A model generated the notes under the pieces. The model saw only the letters and a program-made list of their open reading frames with translations, did not search any database and was not told where the DNA came from. DNA of 9,299 bases from Chloroflexota bacterium (GTDB lineage Bacteria > Chloroflexota > Anaerolineae > Anaerolineales > UBA11579). A program made the translations under genes and the position numbers. Positions 1 to 7,066 of this stretch are shown here, piece by piece; the stretch's first letter is position 1, and the number at the start of each line of letters is the position of its first letter. The stretch spans positions 1 through 9,299 of the forward strand of contig JAUWSD010000033.1 of the NCBI GenBank assembly GCA_030610225.1, read 5' to 3'.

Positions 1-40
1 GATATTCCGGATCATCCGAATGCAACCTATAGTGTTTCAT
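1..40 (-). CDS. 5' end of an unidentified gene, cut by the window edge
   Basis: Thirteen codons are visible on the minus strand, reading MKHYRLHSDDPEY before the edge. The start is supported by a perfect AGGAGG at 48-53, seven bases upstream of the ATG, the strongest ribosome binding site in the window. It lies downstream of the sucCD terminator, so it is probably its own transcription unit. The peptide has no signal sequence, and its hydrophilic start suggests a cytoplasmic protein. Thirteen residues are too few to name a family. Confidence 0.6.
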   Translation of the reverse strand, partial: MKHYRLHSDDPEY

Positions 41-47
41 TTGAGTT

Positions 48-53
48 CCTCCT
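48..53 (-). promoter_or_regulatory. Ribosome binding site (AGGAGG) of the left-edge gene
   Basis: The plus strand reads CCTCCT, which is AGGAGG on the minus strand. It sits seven bases before the ATG at 38-40. It is the main evidence that the fragment at the left edge is a real gene. Confidence 0.75.
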
Positions 54-78
54 ATGTAAAACAAATCACAACCGTCTA

Positions 79-105
79 ACTATATTATTTAAAAAAAGCA
101 GCCAA
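79..105 (-). promoter_or_regulatory. Weak candidate promoter for the left-edge gene
   Basis: On the minus strand a TATAGT (79-84) lies about 40 bases before the start codon, in a very A+T-rich stretch. A TTGGCT (100-105) lies 15 bases further upstream. The spacer is shorter than the usual 17 and the -35 match is partial. A promoter is expected here because a terminator lies just upstream, but these exact boxes are only a guess. Confidence 0.3.
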
Positions 106-126
106 TTAGTTATTTTGGGGAGTAAT

Positions 127-162
127 AAAAATCCCTTCCACACAATTTAATGGGAAGGGATT
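127..162 (-). terminator. Intrinsic terminator of the sucC-sucD operon
   Basis: A ten-base inverted repeat pairs 130-139 (AATCCCTTCC on the plus strand) with 153-162 (GGAAGGGATT), with a 13-base loop. Read on the minus strand, the stem ends in GGAAGGGAT followed by a run of T (TTTTTATT), as expected for Rho-independent termination. It starts 24 bases after the sucD stop. The plus strand has no T run after the stem, so it should work for leftward transcription only. Confidence 0.88.
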
Positions 163-186
163 GAATTAGACTGATTTGATGTTTTC

Positions 187-1059
187 TTATTTTGTCTGCT
201 GGATCAGGTCTACGATCTCTTCCGGGTGGGACGCAACCCGCACGCCAGCGGATTCAAGTGCTTTGATCTTTTCAGCTGCCGTGCCTTCGCCGCCTTCGAC
301 GATCGCCCCGGCATGTCCCATCCGCTTGCCGGGAGGGGCGGTCAAGCCTGCGATGAAGCCGAAGACCGGTTTGGTCATATTCTTGCTTATGTAGGCTGCC
401 GCTTTCTCTTCATCTGATCCACCAATTTCACCGATCATAACGATCTGCTCGGTCAGTGGATCTTCTTCGAATAGTTTCAGCACATCGATGAAATTCATGC
501 CATTGACGGGGTCGCCACCGATACCAACACAGGTGCTGGAGCCGATGCCCTTTTCCTTCAAGGCATAGAGAACTTCATAGGTCAATGTACCTGAGCGGGA
601 AACAACACCAACATTCCCTTCTATAGCGATATTTCCGGGGATAATACCGACTTTTGATTGCCCGGGTGATAATAGTCCGGGGCAATTTGGTCCAAGCAGT
701 TTGGCACCTTTTTTGTCCAGGTAATACTTGACGCGCATCATATCTCTTACCGGGATATGCTCTGTAAGACATACTACCAGTTCAATACCACCGTCTGCGG
801 CCTCATAAATTTCATCTGGGGCAAAACGGGCAGGGACGAAGATGACACTGGTGTTCGCTCCAGTTGCTTTTACCGCTGTTTTAACTGTATCGAAAACAGG
901 CACTTTGCCATTGAGCACCCACTCGCCGCCTTTTCCGGGGCGTGTGCCAGCAACTACATTTGTGCCGTATTCAAGCATTTGTTTTGTGTGGAATAATCCT
1001 TCACGCCCAGTGATTCCCTGGACTAGAAGGCGGGTGTTCTTATTAATTAGGATACTCAT
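187..1059 (-). CDS. sucD: Succinyl-CoA synthetase (succinate-CoA ligase), alpha subunit
   Basis: This is the CoA-binding and phospho-enzyme subunit of the ligase that converts succinyl-CoA, ADP (or GDP) and phosphate to succinate, CoA and ATP (or GTP) in the TCA cycle; it acts in the cytoplasm with the beta subunit. The 290 residues match the family length (E. coli SucD has 289). The N-terminal Rossmann CoA-binding region has QGITGREG (14-21) and GTRPGKGG (38-45). GPNCPG is at 123-128 and GVVSRSGTLTYE at 151-162. The phosphorylated histidine is H249 in RMGHAGAI. The start is two bases after the sucC stop, with AGGGAGG (1070-1076) ten bases upstream inside the end of sucC, so the two subunits are co-transcribed and probably translationally coupled. 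All key residues are present. The nucleotide used and the physiological direction cannot be read from the sequence. Confidence 0.97.
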   Translation of the reverse strand: MSILINKNTRLLVQGITGREGLFHTKQMLEYGTNVVAGTRPGKGGEWVLNGKVPVFDTVKTAVKATGANTSVIFVPARFAPDEIYEAADGGIELVVCLTEHIPVRDMMRVKYYLDKKGAKLLGPNCPGLLSPGQSKVGIIPGNIAIEGNVGVVSRSGTLTYEVLYALKEKGIGSSTCVGIGGDPVNGMNFIDVLKLFEEDPLTEQIVMIGEIGGSDEEKAAAYISKNMTKPVFGFIAGLTAPPGKRMGHAGAIVEGGEGTAAEKIKALESAGVRVASHPEEIVDLIQQTK

Positions 1060-1061
1060 GA

Positions 1062-2216
1062 TTATGAAGCCTCCCTGGAAGCAGTCTCTTTTGCGGCTGT
1101 AACTGATTTCTCTGCTGCTTCAGCAAGTGTTTTTGCTGTGATCATATCTGCCTTAGCTATTAGTTCTCTTCCTTCTTCAGCATTTGTCCCAACCAGGCGA
1201 ATGATGATCGGAAGGTCAGTCTTGACTTCTTCCAGTGCTGCTAGGATACCTTTCGCAACCAGATCGCATCGTGTGATACCGCCGAAGATATTGATCAGGA
1301 TCGTTTTGACATTGGGATCCGAGATGATGATCTTCAATGCCGCTGCTACCATTTTCTCATCTGCGCCGCCGCCAATATCAAGGAAGTTGGCTGGCTCTCC
1401 GCCAAAATGTTTGATGATATCCATGGTTGCCATAGCAAGCCCCGCACCGTTGACCATACAGCCGATATCGCCGTCAAGTTTGATATAGGTCAGCCCATAC
1501 TCTTTTGCATCCACCTCTGTCTGATGTGCTTCAGTGCTTTTCTGCATTTCCAGCAGGTCGGCATGCCTGAAAAGGGCGCTGTCATCGATCAGCATCTTGC
1601 CATCAAGCGCGAGCAGATGACCATCACCGGTGATGACCAGGGGGTTAATTTCAGCCAATGTGGCATCATAATTCTTGAATGCTTTCCAAAGTCCTTTTGC
1701 TATATTTTTAAACTCAATCCACAGCTCGCTCTTGAGTTCGATTCCCAAAGCCAGCTCCAGTATGTCGTGAGCCATTAAGCCCAGCACTGGGTCAATATGG
1801 GCTTTGATGATCTTCTCAGGAGTTTTTGCAGCGACTTCTTCGATATCAACACCGCCTGCAGCAGAAGCCATCATGACCGGCTTTCTGGCAGCCCGGTCAT
1901 TAGTGATCCCCAGGTAGATCTCGGTTTGAATGGATGATGCTTCATCGATCAAGACCAGGTCCACGGGAATACCTTTGATCTCAAGGTTCAGGATCTCCTT
2001 TGCAGCATCGTAAGCTTGCTCAGGGCTATCAACTACTTTGATACCTCCAGCTTTGCCTCTTCCACCAACCAGAACCTGAGATTTTCCAACTACTTTGCCG
2101 CCCAGGTCCGCGGCAATATTCTTCGCTTCATCTGCGGTTGTTGCTATATCACCTTTTGGGATCGGGACACCGTATTTCGCGAAGAGTCGTTTTGAAACAT
2201 ATTCGTGTAATTTCAT
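1062..2216 (-). CDS. sucC: Succinyl-CoA synthetase (succinate-CoA ligase), beta subunit
   Basis: This is the nucleotide-binding subunit of succinyl-CoA synthetase. Its 384 residues agree with the usual length (about 388). An ATP-grasp fold covers roughly residues 1-235 and a CoA-ligase domain covers 245-370. Visible landmarks are the glycine-rich nucleotide loop GGRGKAGG (51-58), the metal-site segment EINPLV (189-194), GAGLAMATMD (257-266), NFLDIGGGA (277-285), FGGITRCD (311-318) and LVGTNAEEGR (341-350). The segment before the loop reads QVLVGGRGKAGG rather than the QVHAGGRGKAGG that I recall from proteobacteria; from memory this resembles archaeal forms. The N-terminus has EYVSK where EYQAK or EYQSK is usual. 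It is the first gene of a two-gene operon, with its own promoter at 2264-2272 and only a weak purine-rich site (GAGAAG) just before the ATG. A malate-CoA ligase is the main alternative, but the length and motifs fit SucC better. Confidence 0.96.
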   Translation of the reverse strand: MKLHEYVSKRLFAKYGVPIPKGDIATTADEAKNIAADLGGKVVGKSQVLVGGRGKAGGIKVVDSPEQAYDAAKEILNLEIKGIPVDLVLIDEASSIQTEIYLGITNDRAARKPVMMASAAGGVDIEEVAAKTPEKIIKAHIDPVLGLMAHDILELALGIELKSELWIEFKNIAKGLWKAFKNYDATLAEINPLVITGDGHLLALDGKMLIDDSALFRHADLLEMQKSTEAHQTEVDAKEYGLTYIKLDGDIGCMVNGAGLAMATMDIIKHFGGEPANFLDIGGGADEKMVAAALKIIISDPNVKTILINIFGGITRCDLVAKGILAALEEVKTDLPIIIRLVGTNAEEGRELIAKADMITAKTLAEAAEKSVTAAKETASREAS

Positions 2217-2238
2217 TATCTTCTCTTGGATTGAATTT

Positions 2239-2255
2239 GCGTCTAAAAATGACGC
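2239..2255 (-). promoter_or_regulatory. Small hairpin at the 5' end of the sucC leader
   Basis: On the minus strand GCGTC (2255-2251), a seven-base loop ATTTTTA and GACGC (2243-2239) form a perfect 5-bp stem. The expected start of transcription, six or seven bases after the -10 box, is at about 2257, so the stem would sit almost at the 5' end of the mRNA. There is no T run after it, so it is not a terminator. A role in mRNA stability is possible but is inference. Confidence 0.4.
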
Positions 2256-2263
2256 CGGGAAAA

Positions 2264-2272
2264 ATTATACCA
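2264..2272 (-). promoter_or_regulatory. Extended -10 promoter of sucC-sucD
   Basis: The minus strand reads TGGTATAAT, a perfect TATAAT with the TG of an extended -10 element. It lies in the 96-bp gap between the preceding gene and sucC and would give a leader of about 40 bases. There is no good -35 match at 16-18 bases spacing (CTTTCT or TTTCTG), as is common for extended -10 promoters. It implies that sucCD can be transcribed independently of the genes upstream. Confidence 0.7.
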
Positions 2273-2312
2273 TGCAGGGAATATCCAGAAAGTGAATCAA
2301 AACCTGTAATGA

Positions 2313-5300
2313 TCACTCTGAAATATTAGGGTAGTGGAGCAGCCGGTTATTGAGATCGTCACTGACCCAGATGCCATCTTTGTCAGCGCCAACACCGATT
2401 GGGAATCCGATCTGATGACCTGTACTGTTTCCAAAGCTGTACTTGTATTCACCGTCGGTGGTGAACACGATCACGCGTGAATTCTCAGGATCTGACACGA
2501 AAACCAGGCCATCATGATTTACGCTGATGAACGGTTTATTTAACATCGACTGGCCGTACCATCCGTCGATGGTCCAGCTATCAGCGCTGATGAAATCTCC
2601 GCTTAGGGTCCGATCGTAGACCTGGATCTTCTGGTTCCAGGTGTCGGCAATGAACAGCTTGCCTGTAGTTGGGTCAATCGCCAGTCCAACAGGTTCGTCA
2701 AATATTCCAGCAGCACCGATCTCAGTGATATATTTTCCGTTCTGATCTACAACTACAATGCGTTTGTTGCCAGTATCTGAAAAGTAGACGTTCCCATCCT
2801 GATCCACGGTAATATCACGCGGCCCCCAGAAAGTTTTAATCGCTTCTTCTGTTTTCAGTGTGGACCATGTGTCAATATGTTCGCCTTCAGATGTGAATTT
2901 CTGGATCCTGTGATTCCATGTGTCAGTGACATACACGAATTCTCCATCTGGTGAAACAGCGACGCCCCATGGCTCGGAGAATCCTCCATCCTCCGCAGTC
3001 TGTCCAGCAGAATTTGTTGAGTAGAATCCCCATTCGTTCACGATTTCATTATCTTCAATGACCAGGATGCGGTGATTATTAGAATCAGCTAGGTACAACC
3101 TGCCATCTGGCGCGACTGCCAATCCACGAGGACCGGATAGGTCGAACTCCAATTGAGAGTCGGGGAAAATATCCAGCATGCTCTCAGTGTAAAGATCCTG
3201 GAAGACAGGCTCGCTTTCAGCATTGACACCATATTCCCAGATCATGGCTGCAACATCTTTGCGGATGTACAGGCGCATCGGGTCGGAAGGTGACCATGTA
3301 GAAATGGTATTGCTCTTTCCAACGGCCTGCCAATATTGATCGTAATCCCTGTTCAGCCAGATATCAAATAATCCAGCTCTGATCTCAGTAGTTGTCAGGT
3401 ATTGGTATATTTTTTGCAGGGTGAGATCGCGATAGTCTTCGATCGGCCACCACATCCTGATATATTCGAATTCATAATATCCACTTGAAACGATGGGCTG
3501 GATCTTGCCATAGGTCTCCCGCCCAGCCACGATGATCGGGGCAGACCTCAGTGTGGAAGTTGGATTGGTGCCGTAGAATTTCTGGTTTGGATAATTCCGG
3601 AAATACCAGCTCATCGGCCAGGAAACATCACTGTCAAAGCCGACCTCAATATTCAAACCATCAGTAAGCTCATACGATATTTCTTCAATTTGGCGAATGA
3701 CTTCTTTGACACCCGGTGCTGAGTGGGCGTATACGAGAAATTCAGTGGCCATATCATAGTTCTGATAATTTGCCATGATAGCAGTACGGGTTGTGAGCAG
3801 GGCGAGGGCGGTGAATAAGGATATGAATAGGGTGTCAAATAACTCGATTCTTTTCCATTCATATTTCTTGATTATGTAATTGATCACGAAACTGGCAGCA
3901 GCGAAGGTGAGGAATGAAAAGATGAAATTATTGGTGATCCCCATTTGAACAAGGGAATTACCCTGGAATGGTTTTATTTCACTGGATAAACTCTTGAATA
4001 AGCGTTGAAGGCTGATGGCCAGGATCGGAAGCATTGCAACGAACAGGAGGCCCTGTTTATTTTTGAGCTCTCTCCAGTTAATCCTGTCAATAATGATTCC
4101 GATCGCCCAGCCAGTGAGCATCAACATCGGTATGGCAATATGGACAGTCAGCCAGGGCATGCGTTCCCCGGCAACAGTGTAGGCAAACAGACTCGTAAAG
4201 GTCCAGAAGATCAGGAAAATCACCCCCAGATTTTCACCTTTGATCGTTGAGAGTGTGTAATCAATTTCGGGTGACTCTTCTAATGTTTCATTCTTTTGGA
4301 AAATTTTGATCTTGTTGACCGCAAACCCAAGGGCGAAAAGGACACCAGTAGCAGCTAAATATTCATAAATGGGGATTTGAACCAGGATGTAGTAATACCA
4401 GGGCTGCCCACCACGGGCAACTTCCTGTTGTTTGAGCCAATATCCAAGCGAGCTGACCAATCCTGAGAGGAAACCTGTTCCGTTTGTGAAGACGGTCGTA
4501 TAAAGAACTGCAAAAATGCCATAAAATATCAATGCATTGATGATCCACTGTTTCTTATTCCACCACAGTCCGAAAACGATAGAAATTATGAAGAAAGGGA
4601 TCACGATTGCTGCAACCCAGACAAAATATTGGGGGATCGTGTATGGTGTACCGAAGATCACCTTTTCGACCATTGTTGAAAGATCAAGCGGGTCCCAGCC
4701 AGCCATCGAAACCGGCAGTGCTACAAGGAGGGGGAGGATCAGGGTTATGGTTAAAATAATGATCTCAAAACTTCGTACCCTTTTGAGTAAATTTGTATCT
4801 AATCCTTTAAATAAGGATGCAAGGGCTGCTGCGATTGAAATGACGACAATAATGAGCGGAAGCATGAACCCTTGAAGTGATAATCCCAGAAGGTTGATCG
4901 GGGCAGGCATTGTGCCATCAGCAAGGGTGAAACCTTTGAGGTAGAAGGTGATTATCAGGAAAAAGAAGGCGGCAGCAAGGGCAATATAAAATGCTTGCTG
5001 TAATTTCTTTGATTTCCAAGGGATTTTGATGACATCAAACAGGAAGAGGATCCCCAGGAAAATTAATATTTGAGCTGTGAAGATAAAAGAAGTTTCCTTA
5101 GTGGCGAAATGGATGGCAGTCATTGCTGAAAGCACATATAGATATTTATTCTCACCTTTATCAAGGTATTTCCAGACTGCCCAAACGCTTACCACGCTCA
5201 GGAACATAACAAAGGCTTCATTCCTGACATAGCGCCCGTAGTACATCAAATAGGGGGAGATCGTAAATAGAACAGCGGTTACCATCGCCCCTGTTTTCCC

Positions 5301-5660
5301 GAGATATTCTTTATATTTCCAAAGGAATGCAATTGCAGCAACACTGAATAAGACAGCTGGTATTCTGGCAGTGAAATCATTATCGCCGAAGATAGCAAAA
5401 GCGCCAGCCACCATATGGAATTGGAATGGCCCATGCATCATTGCATTATGGCTGTAGTTTCCATTCTCAGTGAGTAACCATGAATAATAGGTATGTAAAC
5501 TTTCATCATGGCTCATCGCCCGGCTTTCAAGATCATAGAATCTTGAGACCAGGGCAACAAGGATGACGATAATGAATATTAGGGTTGTTTTATTGATCGG
5601 GAGAATCTTCTGGTCGTTTGAATCGAAATGGGCTTGATCATTTTTTGAGCCTGAACTCAT
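2313..5660 (-). CDS. Agl23/TIGR03663-like membrane glycosyltransferase (GT39/PMT type) with C-terminal NHL beta-propeller
   Basis: A very large (1115-residue) polytopic membrane protein. After a short polar N-terminus, many hydrophobic segments (first about 24-40, last about 607-628; roughly 14-17 in all) form a GT-C-like membrane domain. The first loop has SHDESLHTYYSW (50-61) with acidic D52-E53, then HGPF (76-79); RYVRNE (143-148), ATKETSF (186-192) and ERMPWLTVH (499-507) follow. From memory this pattern is that of TIGR03663 proteins, named after archaeal Agl23 and related to PMT/ArnT-type enzymes that use lipid-linked sugars. Residues about 640-830 are a soluble, aromatic-rich region including SWPMSWYFRNYP (679-690). 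Residues 842-1111 hold six NHL-like repeats, enough for one six-bladed propeller, presumably outside the membrane. The start has TAGGAG five bases upstream (5666-5671). It follows the pseudouridine synthase gene by 40 bp without a visible promoter. The exact donor, acceptor and product are not known; it may support glycan assembly rather than catalyse transfer itself. Confidence 0.85.
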   Translation of the reverse strand: MSSGSKNDQAHFDSNDQKILPINKTTLIFIIVILVALVSRFYDLESRAMSHDESLHTYYSWLLTENGNYSHNAMMHGPFQFHMVAGAFAIFGDNDFTARIPAVLFSVAAIAFLWKYKEYLGKTGAMVTAVLFTISPYLMYYGRYVRNEAFVMFLSVVSVWAVWKYLDKGENKYLYVLSAMTAIHFATKETSFIFTAQILIFLGILFLFDVIKIPWKSKKLQQAFYIALAAAFFFLIITFYLKGFTLADGTMPAPINLLGLSLQGFMLPLIIVVISIAAALASLFKGLDTNLLKRVRSFEIIILTITLILPLLVALPVSMAGWDPLDLSTMVEKVIFGTPYTIPQYFVWVAAIVIPFFIISIVFGLWWNKKQWIINALIFYGIFAVLYTTVFTNGTGFLSGLVSSLGYWLKQQEVARGGQPWYYYILVQIPIYEYLAATGVLFALGFAVNKIKIFQKNETLEESPEIDYTLSTIKGENLGVIFLIFWTFTSLFAYTVAGERMPWLTVHIAIPMLMLTGWAIGIIIDRINWRELKNKQGLLFVAMLPILAISLQRLFKSLSSEIKPFQGNSLVQMGITNNFIFSFLTFAAASFVINYIIKKYEWKRIELFDTLFISLFTALALLTTRTAIMANYQNYDMATEFLVYAHSAPGVKEVIRQIEEISYELTDGLNIEVGFDSDVSWPMSWYFRNYPNQKFYGTNPTSTLRSAPIIVAGRETYGKIQPIVSSGYYEFEYIRMWWPIEDYRDLTLQKIYQYLTTTEIRAGLFDIWLNRDYDQYWQAVGKSNTISTWSPSDPMRLYIRKDVAAMIWEYGVNAESEPVFQDLYTESMLDIFPDSQLEFDLSGPRGLAVAPDGRLYLADSNNHRILVIEDNEIVNEWGFYSTNSAGQTAEDGGFSEPWGVAVSPDGEFVYVTDTWNHRIQKFTSEGEHIDTWSTLKTEEAIKTFWGPRDITVDQDGNVYFSDTGNKRIVVVDQNGKYITEIGAAGIFDEPVGLAIDPTTGKLFIADTWNQKIQVYDRTLSGDFISADSWTIDGWYGQSMLNKPFISVNHDGLVFVSDPENSRVIVFTTDGEYKYSFGNSTGHQIGFPIGVGADKDGIWVSDDLNNRLLHYPNISE
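2328..3137 (-). repeat. Six NHL repeats encoded at the C-terminus of the glycosyltransferase
   Basis: Repeat units lie at residues 842-870, 894-930, 944-980, 986-1017, 1040-1076 and 1083-1111. Each has the pattern P-x-G-(hydrophobic)-x-hydrophobic, then DG or a turn, then a strand ending in D-(T/S)-x-N-x-(R/K)-(I/V/L). Examples are VTDTWNHRIQKF, FSDTGNKRIVVV and FIADTWNQKIQVY. The units differ enough in DNA that this is an old protein repeat, not a recent DNA duplication. Six units would close a six-bladed propeller. Confidence 0.85.
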
Positions 5661-5700
5661 GATTGCTCCTATTAATTTTCAATTGATTTCAAAAATGTTA

Positions 5701-6417
5701 TCAGGATCTTAATTTTAATTGTTTTACTTCTTTGTCTGTAAGGTGGCGGTATTCTTTAGGCTTTAATCCTCCTAAAGTTAAGCTGCCGAACCTGACGCGG
5801 ATTAATTTTACAACGGGAAGTCCCAGCACACGAGTAGTTTCCCGGATCTGTCTTTTATGTCCTTCTTTCATGACAACTTTAAGCCAGGCACCTTTACCTT
5901 TAGATTTGTCAAAAAAGACATCTATGCTTCCAGTTTTAAAACCATCTGCCAGAACAACACCTCTCCTCCATGTTTCGATCTGTTTCTGGTCCGGTTTTTT
6001 TGCAACCAGGACTTTATATTCCTTTTCTTTTTCATAACGTGGGTGAGTGAGCAAATTTGTGAGCTCACCATCATTGGTCAGGAGGATAAGCCCTTCACTG
6101 TCCAGGTCCAGTCTGCCAACAGGGTATAGCCCTTTTGAGGATGGAACAAGGTCAAGGACAGTTTGAATATCTGCTTGGGCAACTGTGGATGAGAGAACAC
6201 CTCTTGGTTTGTTGAGAGCAATATAAACTTTTTTTGTTCCACCTTTTATGACCTGACCATCGAAGATGATCTCATCCTTGAGTGGGTCAGCTTTATCTCC
6301 CAGCTTGATCCTCTTGCCGTTAACTCGGACCCGACCAGCCTCAATAAATTTTTCACAGGCACGCCTTGAACCAAAACCAGCGTGTGCCAATATCTTTTGA
6401 ACTCGTTCTTCGCTCAT
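5701..6417 (-). CDS. rluB: RluB/RsuA-family rRNA pseudouridine synthase
   Basis: The enzyme isomerises a uridine of ribosomal RNA to pseudouridine. An S4 RNA-binding domain occupies about residues 2-48 (ERVQKILAHAGFGSRRACE onward). The catalytic domain follows, with ALNKPRGVLSS (67-77), the active-site motif GRLDLDSEGL (101-110) in which D104 is the nucleophile, LLTNDGEL (112-119) and EGHKRQIR (185-192). At 238 residues it fits the compact bacterial RluB/RsuA group. The choice between RluB (23S), RluE/F and RsuA (16S) is based on the neighbourhood, since scpB-rluB pairs occur in Firmicutes, and is less certain than the family. The ATG is one base after the scpB stop, and AAAGGA (6423-6428) lies five bases before it, so it is co-transcribed and probably translationally coupled with scpB. 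Confidence 0.93.
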   Translation of the reverse strand: MSEERVQKILAHAGFGSRRACEKFIEAGRVRVNGKRIKLGDKADPLKDEIIFDGQVIKGGTKKVYIALNKPRGVLSSTVAQADIQTVLDLVPSSKGLYPVGRLDLDSEGLILLTNDGELTNLLTHPRYEKEKEYKVLVAKKPDQKQIETWRRGVVLADGFKTGSIDVFFDKSKGKGAWLKVVMKEGHKRQIRETTRVLGLPVVKLIRVRFGSLTLGGLKPKEYRHLTDKEVKQLKLRS

Positions 6418-6418
6418 A

Positions 6419-7027
6419 TCATTCCTTTAACAGGTTGGAGTGCAGTGGTAATTGGGCGTGGATTTCTTCGCTTTCCGACTCGGGTTTAACTGTCAGGTCC
6501 AGTGGTGGAAGATCATCCAATGAGCGGAGACCAAAATGCCGGAGGAATTCTTCTGTGGTCAGATATAGGATCGGTCTTCCTGGCCCCTCAGTTCGTCCGC
6601 TCTCTTCGATCAATCCCCGGTTGAGCAGGGTGTGAATTACACCTTCGCTATTAACACCTCGGATGGCGTCCACATATGGTCTGGTAGTAGGCTGCTGGTA
6701 TGCAATGATCGCCAATGTTTCGAGCGCAGCTCTACTTAATTTTGTTGTCCTCTCGATCTCGAGGAATTTTTCAATATCTGCGGAATAATCCTTGTTTGTT
6801 GTCAGCTGCACCTTTCCACGGTGAAAAGAGATCGTTATGCCCCTGTTTTTTAGATTATCTTCAAGTTTAAATAGTGCTTTCTCTATTTGCCGCGTAGTGG
6901 TATCCAAAGCAACCGAGAGTTGACTGATCGTCACAGGTATTGAGGATACAAAAAGAATCGCTTCAATTCTGCTGCCCAAGGAGCCATTTTCTTGCTTGTT
7001 TATCTGAGTTTGATTTTCTGTTGCCAT
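6419..7027 (-). CDS. scpB: Segregation and condensation protein B
   Basis: ScpB is the winged-helix accessory subunit that binds the ScpA kleisin and SMC ATPase in bacterial condensin, needed for chromosome compaction and segregation. From the ATG chosen here the protein has 202 residues: a first winged helix at about 18-75 (GSRIEAILFVSSIPVTISQL), a linker, and a second at about 95-165 holding the family signature LSRAALETLAIIAYQQP (97-113), RPYVDAIRGVNSEGVI (116-131) and GRTEGPGRPILYLTTEEF (144-161). The frame is open upstream to an ATG at 7081, which would add MGWYNLFLENIFPQANYS. I prefer 7027 because those residues are unlike ScpB N-termini and because a -10 box at 7067-7072 would place the transcript start downstream of 7081. 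The RBS before 7027 is weak (ACAGG, about 11 bases upstream). scpA is not next to it in this window, which is less usual; the gene heads an operon with rluB instead. Confidence 0.93.
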   Translation of the reverse strand: MATENQTQINKQENGSLGSRIEAILFVSSIPVTISQLSVALDTTTRQIEKALFKLEDNLKNRGITISFHRGKVQLTTNKDYSADIEKFLEIERTTKLSRAALETLAIIAYQQPTTRPYVDAIRGVNSEGVIHTLLNRGLIEESGRTEGPGRPILYLTTEEFLRHFGLRSLDDLPPLDLTVKPESESEEIHAQLPLHSNLLKE

Positions 7028-7035
7028 GCTATAAT
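7027..7035 (+). promoter_or_regulatory. Extended -10 promoter for the lipoprotein-epimerase operon
   Basis: The plus strand reads TGCTATAAT, a perfect TATAAT preceded by the TG of an extended -10 element. Its first base is part of the chosen scpB start codon on the other strand. Transcription would begin near 7042, giving a leader of about 38 bases. No strong -35 is present at standard spacing; TTGATT at 7010-7015 is only 14 bases away. Confidence 0.55.
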
Positions 7036-7066
7036 TTGCCTGTGGAAATATATTTTCTAAAAAGAG

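Noticed and set aside
842..1488. Plus-strand open frames opposite sucD and sucC
   Set aside because: Both minus-strand genes are certain from conserved motifs and length. The plus-strand frames are Ser/Thr/Pro-rich shadows.
2217..2312. Possible terminator after the glycosyltransferase gene, before sucC
   Set aside because: The only stem found (2239-2255) lacks a following T run and lies downstream of the sucC -10 box, so it belongs to the sucC leader. Read-through from the upstream gene into sucCD remains possible.
4005..4875. Plus-strand open frames of 81 and 112 codons opposite the glycosyltransferase gene
   Set aside because: They lie antisense to a strongly supported membrane-protein frame, have no ribosome binding site or recognisable protein, and read as shadows of hydrophobic codons.
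5661..5700. Possible promoter between rluB and the glycosyltransferase gene
   Set aside because: The 40-bp gap is A+T-rich and has a TTGAAA, but no TATAAT-like hexamer at suitable spacing. Co-transcription from the scpB promoter is simpler.
5681..5700. CAATTG-centred short palindrome in the gap before the glycosyltransferase gene
   Set aside because: It is only six perfect bases in an A+T-rich stretch, which is expected by chance.
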